Below, piece by piece: positions 1 through 5,313 of a stretch of 5,383 nt of DNA. The notes beneath the pieces are model-generated. The model did not search any database, was not told the DNA's origin, and saw nothing but the letters and a program-made list of their open reading frames with translations. The stretch is from Pseudomonadota bacterium. GTDB lineage: Bacteria > Desulfobacterota > Anaeroferrophillalia > Anaeroferrophillales > Tharpellaceae. Where the stretch lies: assembly GCA_015486505.1 (NCBI GenBank), contig WFRP01000032.1, forward strand, positions 1-5,383, given 5' to 3'. Made by a program: the position numbers and the translations under genes. Every line of letters starts with the position of its first letter. Position 1 is the first letter of the stretch.

Positions 1-40
1 AACCCAAACGGAGCCTTGCGGCCCACAAATAAGTACTCTT

Positions 41-58
41 ATCAGAACATTTTCTGAT
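41..58. other. Short perfect hairpin at the left end
   Basis: ATCAGAA (41-47) and TTCTGAT (52-58) form a perfect 7-bp inverted repeat around a 4-nt loop. It is AT-rich and not followed directly by a T-run, so it is a poor intrinsic terminator. It overlaps the left edge of repeat module X, whose own longer inverted repeat uses ATTTTCTG at 49-56, so the two foldings compete. Its role is unknown; it could be part of the repeat or a protein-binding dyad. The first 40 bases of the window show no gene or recognisable signal. Confidence 0.4.
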
Positions 59-106
59 TATTAAATCTTGTTTTTTGGTACAGAAAATAACCTGTAAGGT
101 ACTAAT
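47..106 (+). repeat. Dispersed repeat module X, left copy
   Basis: Positions 82-106 are a perfect 25-bp reverse complement of 5314-5338 at the other end of the window. The 9 bases at 47-55 (ACATTTTCT) match the reverse complement of 5375-5383, so both ends of a 60-70 bp unit are shared while its middle differs. ATTTTCTG (49-56) and CAGAAAAT (81-88) are inverted repeats and would fold a hairpin. The module includes CCTGTAAGGTACTAAT and stops 11 nt before the start codon of the M23 gene, so it forms most of that gene's visible upstream region. Unlike the right copy, it is not joined to module Y. The boundaries rest on only two copies and are approximate. Confidence 0.7.
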
Positions 107-117
107 TATCGAAGTCT

Positions 118-1077
118 ATGAATTTATTGAAAATAAACTACTCAATTTTAGTTGGGTTTCTTCTGGTTTTTTGCGCTCATAGTGCGGTTGCGGCCGGGGA
201 TTTTGTTACTATCGTTGCCGATGGTTATGAGTTTTTTCTGGCGCCGGAGCCGCCCGCTGCCGGTCAAGCCCTGGTCGTAGCTTTTCGTCCGCTGGCTGAA
301 GCCGGATTGCATAATCAGCGTAATCAGCAGTTTTCAGGGATGACATTCAAAAAACGGAAATTTCCCCTTGAAGCGGTTAAAGGCGGCTGGCGCGGTGTTG
401 TCGCGGTGCCGTTGGGAACCAAAGCGGGCACTTATAATCTCGCCCTCAACTCCCGCAGCGGAAGCCGGTTGCTGATCCCGGTTACGGTGCGTGAGCATGA
501 TTACGGCGAACAGCGTCTGACTGTTAAAAATGAGATGGCGACCCCGATGCGTCCGGAAAACTTGAAAAAGATCAAACAGGATCGCAATGATCTGAAAATT
601 GCCTATAATTCTTCCGAACCTCGTCTTTTATTTTCTCGTGAGTTACAGCCGCCGCTGCACTCCAAACTCACTTCAACTTTCGGTACGCGCAGATTTCTTA
701 ACGGTAAACCCAAATCACCGCATGGCGGGGTTGATTATAAAGCCAAAATCGGCCTGCCGGTACCGGCGGCGGCGGCGGGCCGGGTGGTTTTGGCGGAACC
801 GCTTTACTACAGCGGCCGGATTGTTATCATCGATCATGGTTTGAGCATTTTTACATTATATATGCACTTAAGTGAGATTGACTGTCAGGTTGGTGATTTG
901 ATTAAAGCCGGGCAGATTATCGGCAAGTCGGGCCGCAGCGGCCGGGTGACCGGGCCCCATCTGCATTTTGGGGTGAAGATTGCCGGGGTCTTTGTTGATC
1001 CTTTGCGTTTTGTTGCTGACAGCCGATATCTGCTTAAAATTCCGTGGGAGGACGAAAATGGCCAAGGTAAGCTTTGA
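118..1077 (+). CDS. Secreted M23 family (LytM-type) metallopeptidase
   Basis: A 319-residue zinc endopeptidase expected to cut peptide cross-links of peptidoglycan in the periplasm. A Sec signal peptide is visible (hydrophobic about residues 9-25, AVA-A near 23-26); Cys19 lacks a proper lipobox because Phe precedes it, so a lipoprotein is unlikely. Residues about 27-125 form a beta-rich N-terminal domain, possibly the domain often found before M23. A charged linker follows, then the M23 core at about 178-300. HGGVD supplies His202 and Asp206, LYMH supplies His250, and GPHLHFG supplies His281 and His283. All expected zinc and catalytic positions are present, so it looks active rather than an EnvC/NlpD-like activator. 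The ATG is the only sensible start, since TAA at 103-105 is in frame just upstream, yet no good Shine-Dalgarno is seen. Its end overlaps xseB by 20 nt. Confidence 0.93.
   Translation: MNLLKINYSILVGFLLVFCAHSAVAAGDFVTIVADGYEFFLAPEPPAAGQALVVAFRPLAEAGLHNQRNQQFSGMTFKKRKFPLEAVKGGWRGVVAVPLGTKAGTYNLALNSRSGSRLLIPVTVREHDYGEQRLTVKNEMATPMRPENLKKIKQDRNDLKIAYNSSEPRLLFSRELQPPLHSKLTSTFGTRRFLNGKPKSPHGGVDYKAKIGLPVPAAAAGRVVLAEPLYYSGRIVIIDHGLSIFTLYMHLSEIDCQVGDLIKAGQIIGKSGRSGRVTGPHLHFGVKIAGVFVDPLRFVADSRYLLKIPWEDENGQGKL
1046..1052 (+). promoter_or_regulatory. Ribosome binding site of xseB
   Basis: GGGAGGA lies 5 nt before the ATG at 1058, inside the last codons of the M23 gene. It selects 1058 as the xseB start over longer in-frame extensions, which would add residues not typical of XseB. 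Confidence 0.8.
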
Positions 1078-1282
1078 AACTTCGATGAAAAAGCTGGAAA
1101 CCGTTGTCAGTAAACTTGAGGGCGATGAGGTTTCACTGGAAGAGTCCTTGAAACTTTTTGAAGAGGGCGTAAAATTAATGCGTTTCTGCCATTTACGCCT
1201 CAATGAGATTGAAGAAAAAGTACAGATTCTGGTGGCCGATGACAGTGAATCGGGCGGCCGGCTTGAGGAGTTTAAGGGATGA
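1058..1282 (+). CDS. xseB: Exodeoxyribonuclease VII small subunit
   Basis: A 74-residue protein of the usual length for XseB, the small helical subunit that binds several-fold to XseA to form exonuclease VII, which degrades single-stranded DNA in the cytoplasm. The family pattern is clear from end to end: an N-terminal SFETSMKKLE helix, KLEGDEVSLEESLKLFEEG in the middle, then CHLRLNEIEEKVQIL, a helix-turn-helix-like coiled coil. The start is set by a strong ribosome binding site at 1046-1052. The gene overlaps the M23 gene by 20 nt and ispA by 4 nt (ATGA), so translation is probably coupled. xseA is not in the window, as is common for this locus. The xseB-ispA pairing is widespread in bacteria and supports both calls. 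Confidence 0.96.
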   Translation: MAKVSFETSMKKLETVVSKLEGDEVSLEESLKLFEEGVKLMRFCHLRLNEIEEKVQILVADDSESGGRLEEFKG

Positions 1283-2211
1283 ACCCTGTCCTGAAAAATT
1301 CTTTCGCTACCTATCTGCCGCCGGTTAACCGGTATCTGCGGGGGCTCTCATTTACCGATGCGCTGCAGAAACGCCTGGCCCCGTCTCAGGAAAAAGCGAT
1401 GCATTACAGTGTTGACGCCAGGGGCAAGCGTTTACGGCCGATTTTGACCATAATGGCCTATCGTCTGCTGGCCGAAGACTGGCAGCGGGCCTTGCCGGTG
1501 GCGGCGGCTTACGAACTGGTGCATACTTACTCTTTGATTCACGACGATCTGCCGGCGATGGATGACGATGACTGGCGTCGGGGGGAGCCGACCAATCACA
1601 AGGTTTTCGGTGAGGCTCTGGCGATTCTTACAGGAGACGCGCTTTTGACCGAGGCGTTTCGCCTGCTGGCGGAAGAGGTTGAGGCCGCGGCCGCGGTAAT
1701 TGTTAAACTGGTGGCGACTTTAGCCCGGGTTGCCGGCGGCAACGGTATGGTCGGCGGTCAGGTTATCGATATTTTAAGTGAAGGCGTCGTTATAAAGGAG
1801 AATACAAAGGACAATGAAAATCAGGAGGATTTGCTTGAACTTCTTGAAACCCTGCACCGGCGCAAAACCGGGGCGATGATTACCGGGGCCCTTCTCGCCG
1901 GGGCCGATTTGGCCGGCTGTGATAATGATTTGCGTTTGCGCCTGGAAAAATTCGGCCGCTTAATCGGCCTGGCCTTTCAGGTTGCCGATGATATTCTCGA
2001 TGAAGTCGGCGATCAGGCCAGCCTGGGTAAGGATATCGGTTCCGACCGGGAGCTTGACAAGTTAACCTTTGTTTCCCTTTTCGGGCTTGAAGGCGCCCGG
2101 CAAAAACTGCTTGAGCTTAAACAGCAGGCGCTTTTGCAGATTGAACCTTTAGGGGCTAAAGCGATAGAGCTTAAAGCTCTGGCGGAATACATAGTTGACC
2201 GGGATCGCTGA
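1279..2211 (+). CDS. ispA: Polyprenyl (farnesyl/geranylgeranyl) diphosphate synthase
   Basis: A 310-residue trans-prenyltransferase that condenses isopentenyl diphosphate with allylic diphosphates to make C15 (or C20) precursors for quinones and undecaprenyl phosphate. The hallmarks are in order: GKRLRP (Lys50, Arg51, Arg53), the first Asp-rich motif DDLPAMD (Asp89, Asp90, Asp95) followed by DDDWRRG, GGQVID (159-164), RRKTGA (Lys196) and the second Asp-rich motif DDILD (237-241). The two-residue insertion in the first motif and the Tyr five positions before it match bacterial IspA-type short-chain synthases, so farnesyl diphosphate is the likeliest product; sequence alone does not exclude C20. 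Residues about 168-186, between GGQVID and RRKTG, are longer and more hydrophilic than usual. GAGGAG at 1265-1270 is its ribosome binding site. It overlaps xseB by 4 nt and the next gene by 1 nt. Confidence 0.96.
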   Translation: MNPVLKNSFATYLPPVNRYLRGLSFTDALQKRLAPSQEKAMHYSVDARGKRLRPILTIMAYRLLAEDWQRALPVAAAYELVHTYSLIHDDLPAMDDDDWRRGEPTNHKVFGEALAILTGDALLTEAFRLLAEEVEAAAAVIVKLVATLARVAGGNGMVGGQVIDILSEGVVIKENTKDNENQEDLLELLETLHRRKTGAMITGALLAGADLAGCDNDLRLRLEKFGRLIGLAFQVADDILDEVGDQASLGKDIGSDRELDKLTFVSLFGLEGARQKLLELKQQALLQIEPLGAKAIELKALAEYIVDRDR

Positions 2212-2882
2212 TGGGACGGGTTCATATCATCGGCTGTGGTAAATTCGGGCAGCGCGCTCTGGAATTTTACGCTTCGGAAATGCCGGAGCGGAAACTGGTC
2301 CTGGTTGATTCAAAGAATGAAAATTTGACCGCGGCCACGGCCCTGCTGGATAAATCCGAGGTTGATTTTGCGGCCGACAGTTCTGATGCTGTAACTTATC
2401 TTGTCAATCTGCTGGCGGATTTTGCCGATTTCCGCGCTGATTGGGTTATTCCGACGGTACCGCTTCATTTAGCGTTCGCGGTGACAGCTGAAGTTACGGG
2501 CCGCAAGCGCTGTTCCTGGCAGTATAAACCGGTGCTACCGAATCTCTTTTCGGGTGAACGGGATGAAATTTACAGCTCCCTGGCGGATTTTATCTGCCCG
2601 GCCAACTGTCCGCAGCCGCGCCGTTATTGTTATCATACCAAGCTAAAGCGGCGCAAATCTCTGCTTGGCTATCTGGCCGGGCTTGAGTACCGGCTTGCCG
2701 GAGCGAAGCTGCCTTCAATAATTTTGCCGAGTACCCAGGTTGGGCCCGGTCTCGGCGGGTTTCCGCTGCGGCGTTTGCGGCGGATAGTTGATTTTATTGA
2801 GAATCGATATCCGGGGCCGCTGCTTTTCAGTACCGCCTGCCGCTGTCACGGAGTTACCAACATACTTGCCGGCAATGAATAG
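2211..2882 (+). CDS. Uncharacterised Rossmann-like protein with conserved-looking cysteines
   Basis: I do not recognise a named family for this 223-residue protein. The N-terminus has a classic dinucleotide-binding start: strand VHIIGCG, glycine loop GCGKFGQRA (residues 8-16) and an acidic Asp33 after the second strand (KLVLVD), which usually favours NAD(H). ADWVIPTVP (77-84) resembles a later strand of the same fold. The C-terminal half is different: Cys129, Cys133 and Cys140 (CPANCPQPRRYC) and Cys210, Cys212, His213 (ACRCHG) could bind a metal or an iron-sulfur cluster. QVGPGLGGF (176-184) also looks like a functional loop. No signal peptide or membrane segment is present, so it is probably cytoplasmic. 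The ATG overlaps the ispA stop (TGATG) with only a weak GGGA upstream, implying translational coupling. It may be a TrkA-N-like sensor, a small oxidoreductase or a metal-site protein; none is shown. Confidence 0.85.
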   Translation: MGRVHIIGCGKFGQRALEFYASEMPERKLVLVDSKNENLTAATALLDKSEVDFAADSSDAVTYLVNLLADFADFRADWVIPTVPLHLAFAVTAEVTGRKRCSWQYKPVLPNLFSGERDEIYSSLADFICPANCPQPRRYCYHTKLKRRKSLLGYLAGLEYRLAGAKLPSIILPSTQVGPGLGGFPLRRLRRIVDFIENRYPGPLLFSTACRCHGVTNILAGNE

Positions 2883-2890
2883 CGTCGTTT

Positions 2891-3002
2891 GGGCTCCCGC
2901 TCACTGGGAAAAACAACGAAATCGTTTCCGCAACCGCTTACGAAAAGCCACCCCCGCCCCCTCCGGAAATCGGAGAGATGAAGTTGAGCTGAATAGTTAC
3001 AG
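2891..3002 (+). repeat. Repeat module Y, copy upstream of the kinase gene
   Basis: This 112-bp module is repeated in inverted orientation at 5202-5313. Blocks identical between the copies: 12 bp (2891-2902), 39 bp (2908-2946), 17 bp (2948-2964) and 15 bp (2988-3002, GCTGAATAGTTACAG). They are separated by a 5/6-nt variable patch, one substitution (2947) and a 23/22-nt variable patch. The variable patch begins within a hairpin, CTCCG-gaaat-CGGAG (2961-2975). The module starts 8 bp after the stop of the Rossmann-like gene and ends 27 bp before the kinase start, so it makes up most of the 147-bp gap. Unlike the downstream copy it is not attached to module X. No ORF or transposase is inside it. 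It resembles a MITE or REP-like element; the family is not recognised. Confidence 0.9.
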
Positions 3003-3014
3003 ATAAGGTAAGAA

Positions 3015-3020
3015 AGAGGT
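3015..3020 (+). promoter_or_regulatory. Ribosome binding site of the hybrid kinase gene
   Basis: AGAGGT lies 9 nt before the TTG at 3030 in a purine-rich stretch and supports that unusual start codon. The resulting N-terminus MKKKLLVVL is a proper signal or membrane-anchor sequence, which further supports TTG over downstream starts. Confidence 0.65.
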
Positions 3021-3029
3021 TTGGGTTAA

Positions 3030-5195
3030 TTGAAGAAAAAATTACTGGTTGTTTTATCAGCTGTTGTCGGCTTTTTGCTGCCGGCTGTAATCGGGGTGGC
3101 GGCATCTGGAGAGGCCGGTTCCGATATCGGGGTAGCTAATGTCGGGTCTTCTTTGACTCTTCCGGGTCATTTTCTGGCCTGGATTGCCGGGGTGATATTT
3201 CTCAGCCTCTTATTTTTAATGGGGGTCTGGGTCTGGAATGCAAAGCTCAGGATGCTGGTGATGGAAAGAACCCGGGCTCTGGCTGAAGCTGAAGGCCTGA
3301 AGCAGGCAATTTTAGACGCTTCACCGGTTGGTATCGGGATGCTCGATAAACATAATCGACTCGGCTGGCACAATCAGGCGATGACCGAAATGCTGGGTTA
3401 TCGGCCGGACGAACTTAAAGGTTGTAGTGCGCGGGTGCTTTATGACGATGATGAAACCTGCGAGCGGGCCTCTCAGGATATAAAAAGGGTGCTGAAATCG
3501 GGTATAAATCAATCGATAGAAACGGTCTGGCGTAAAAAAAACGGTTCATTGTTTGATTGTCGTTTCCGTTTCGCCCAGTTTGAAAACCAGGAATATCGCG
3601 GGATTGTGACGGCGGTTGATATCTCCGAGAATAAACGGATCGAACGGGAAGTGCTTACCAGTGAACGGCGCTTAAAAGCGATTCTTAAATCAAGCCCCAA
3701 TCCGATTGTGGTTTATGATGAAAACGGTGCGCCGACTTTCATTAATCCGGCTTTTACAGAAGTTTTCGGCTGGACCTTCAGTGAACTGGCGGGTAAGGTG
3801 GTTCCTTTCGTTCCCAAAGATCAGAAGTCGATAACCGTTGAAAAAATCAGAGAACTCAAAAAGTACGGCCGGACCTTATCCTTCGAAACCCAACGCTTTA
3901 ATAAAGCCGGCGAAACCCTGGATGTTATGGTTAACGCGGCGACCATTAAATCGGTTGAATCAGATACGGTTTTCAGCATTGTTGTTAATATAACTGATTT
4001 GACCGATAACAAAAAATTGAAACAACGCCTGCAGCAGGCGGAAAAAATGGAGTTGGTCGGAACTTTAGCCGGCGGAATTGCTCACGATTTTAATAATATT
4101 CTGACCGCGATAAACGGTTTCTCCGAGATTGGCGAACATAAAGCCCGGCAGGATAAAACGACCTTGAGAGAGCATCAGCAGGTCCAGGTTGCGGCCGAGC
4201 GCGCCCGTAATCTGGTGGCGCAGCTTTTGACTTTCAGCCGTAAGTCCGAGCCTGTCAGCAAACGGCTTGATCTTGAAGTGATGGTCGCGGATTCTCTGAG
4301 TATGATTGAGAGAATTATTCCGCGGATGATCGGGGTTAAATTTACAACCGGCGGGCAAAGCGGTTATTTTATTGACGGTGATGTCAATCAACTGAATCAG
4401 ATAATGCTTAATCTATGTCTGAACGCGGCTGACGCAATGCCGGATGGCGGTACCTTGACAATTAAACTTGATAACGCCAGGGTAACGGAAGAGCGTTGCT
4501 CGGCCTGTCAGACTGTCTTTTCCGGCGATTTTATAGAACTGCGGATTGCCGATACCGGTTCCGGGATCGATGAAGTCAGCGTCCAGGATATCTTTGTCCC
4601 TTTTTTTACTACCAAGGATGTCGGGAAAGGCACCGGCCTCGGCTTGTCAACGGTCTTTGGTATTGTCAGCAGTCACGGCGGGCATATTGTCTGCCGGAGT
4701 AAACTTGAGCAGGGAACAACCTTTAAAGTTTATTTCCCGGTGGCTGCGGGGGAAACTTCCTGGTCCGCGGCTGAAATCCCGGTTGCGGCTGAAGGCCAGG
4801 TTGCGGCTGCGGCCGCAGTTGCTGAGGGTGATTGTAAAACGATTCTCGTGGTTGATGATGAGGAGATAATTCGTGACTTTGTTACGGAGTCAATGGCATT
4901 TTACGGTTTTCGGATAATCGGCGCGGCCAGCGGTGAGGAGGCTCTGAAGTTATATGAGGAATCCGGCGCCCAGATTTCCCTGGTCCTGCTGGATATCAGT
5001 ATGCCGGGGATGGGCGGTTTTAAATGTCTGGAGAAACTGCTTGAAATTGATCCGGAAGTCAAGGTGATCATGGCCAGTGGTTATTTCTCCGACAGTATGA
5101 AAAATGACCCTATGAAAAAAGGTGCAAGCGGCTTTCTGAATAAACCTTTTAAGGTTGAGGTGTTATTGGAAAAGGTAAATTCACTGCTCGATTAA
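3030..5195 (+). CDS. Membrane-anchored hybrid histidine kinase (PAS-PAS-HisKA-HATPase-REC)
   Basis: A 721-residue hybrid sensor kinase. Residues 2-25 are a signal peptide or first membrane helix, about 26-46 a very short extracytoplasmic stretch, about 48-69 a membrane helix, then a short coiled-coil-like linker. PAS1 spans about 91-207 and PAS2 about 209-326. The H-box reads GGIAHDFNN with phospho-acceptor His352, the style of the NtrB-like/HPK4 group. The ATPase has N-box NLCLNAADAM (Asn461, Asn465), G1 DTGSGI (508-513) and G2 GKGTGLGLS (532-540). An alanine-rich linker (about 572-600) leads to a receiver with acidic Asp609/Asp610, phospho-acceptor Asp655, Ser683 and Lys705. All catalytic residues are present, so it should be active. 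With almost no periplasmic domain, sensing is probably through the cytoplasmic PAS domains; the ligand is unknown. A CSAC pair (Cys490, Cys493) precedes the G1 box. There is no output or Hpt domain, so an external relay partner is expected. The start is TTG. Inverted copies of module Y lie 27 bp before and 6 bp after it. Confidence 0.96.
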   Translation: MKKKLLVVLSAVVGFLLPAVIGVAASGEAGSDIGVANVGSSLTLPGHFLAWIAGVIFLSLLFLMGVWVWNAKLRMLVMERTRALAEAEGLKQAILDASPVGIGMLDKHNRLGWHNQAMTEMLGYRPDELKGCSARVLYDDDETCERASQDIKRVLKSGINQSIETVWRKKNGSLFDCRFRFAQFENQEYRGIVTAVDISENKRIEREVLTSERRLKAILKSSPNPIVVYDENGAPTFINPAFTEVFGWTFSELAGKVVPFVPKDQKSITVEKIRELKKYGRTLSFETQRFNKAGETLDVMVNAATIKSVESDTVFSIVVNITDLTDNKKLKQRLQQAEKMELVGTLAGGIAHDFNNILTAINGFSEIGEHKARQDKTTLREHQQVQVAAERARNLVAQLLTFSRKSEPVSKRLDLEVMVADSLSMIERIIPRMIGVKFTTGGQSGYFIDGDVNQLNQIMLNLCLNAADAMPDGGTLTIKLDNARVTEERCSACQTVFSGDFIELRIADTGSGIDEVSVQDIFVPFFTTKDVGKGTGLGLSTVFGIVSSHGGHIVCRSKLEQGTTFKVYFPVAAGETSWSAAEIPVAAEGQVAAAAAVAEGDCKTILVVDDEEIIRDFVTESMAFYGFRIIGAASGEEALKLYEESGAQISLVLLDISMPGMGGFKCLEKLLEIDPEVKVIMASGYFSDSMKNDPMKKGASGFLNKPFKVEVLLEKVNSLLD

Positions 5196-5201
5196 GAAAT
5201 C

Positions 5202-5313
5202 CTGTAACTATTCAGCCAAATTTTACCCCCCACCTTCTGGAGGGGGCGGGGGTGGTTTTTCGTAAGCGGTTGCGGAAACGATTTCGTTGTTTTTCGGAAG
5301 CGAGCGGGAGCCC
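5202..5313 (-). repeat. Repeat module Y, inverted copy downstream of the kinase gene
   Basis: Reverse complement of 2891-3002, beginning 6 bp after the kinase stop codon. Identical blocks are 5202-5216 (CTGTAACTATTCAGC), 5239-5255, 5257-5295 and 5302-5313. The CTGTAACTATTCAG end faces the kinase gene, as in the upstream copy, so the two copies point inward symmetrically. In this copy the variable patch holds a different, GC-rich hairpin (5227-5234 with 5239-5246, loop TTCT). At its outer edge it runs without a gap into module X (5314 onward). The composite ends in CTGTAA on one side and TTACAG (5323-5328) on the other, like short terminal inverted repeats. No coding sequence is inside. Confidence 0.9.
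5225..5260 (+). terminator. Possible intrinsic terminator of the kinase gene
   Basis: Thirty bases after the stop codon, GC-rich arms can pair in two ways. CCCCCACC (5227-5234) with GGAGGGGG (5239-5246) gives seven G-C pairs and one A-A mismatch. ACCCCCC (5225-5231) with GGGTGGT (5250-5256) gives a stem with one mismatch that runs directly into TTTTT (5256-5260). The second arrangement looks like an intrinsic terminator, although the T-run is short. The structure lies within module Y, so termination may be a service the repeat provides. This is inferred from sequence only. Confidence 0.45.

Noticed and set aside
868..1203. 111-residue minus-strand open frame across the M23/xseB junction
   Set aside because: Opposite to two well-supported genes, no ribosome binding site or motif.
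980..1282. Longer 100-residue version of xseB
   Set aside because: The extra N-terminal residues do not fit XseB and the strong ribosome binding site at 1046-1052 points to 1058.
2961..2975. Terminator for the four-gene block
   Set aside because: The 5-bp stem is short and not followed by a T-run on either strand.
2788..3006. 72-residue open frame overlapping the end of the Rossmann-like gene and module Y
   Set aside because: Out of frame with a convincing gene, runs through the non-coding repeat, and its product has no recognisable features.
2984..3014. Possible sigma70-like promoter (TTGAGC and a TAAGAA-like box) before the kinase
   Set aside because: Weak boxes with poor spacing; I cannot support a promoter from sequence alone.
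1..3027. 9-bp inverted match between the first bases (AACCCAAAC) and 3019-3027
   Set aside because: Too short to separate from chance; could be a third repeat edge but no flanking similarity supports it.
4546..4869. 107-residue open frame on the + strand within the kinase gene
   Set aside because: A shadow of the HATPase/linker/receiver region; Arg/Leu-rich translation typical of frame-shifted GC-rich sequence.
2891..5313. CRISPR array
   Set aside because: Only two copies, inverted, more than 2 kb apart, with a gene between them; no regular spacers.
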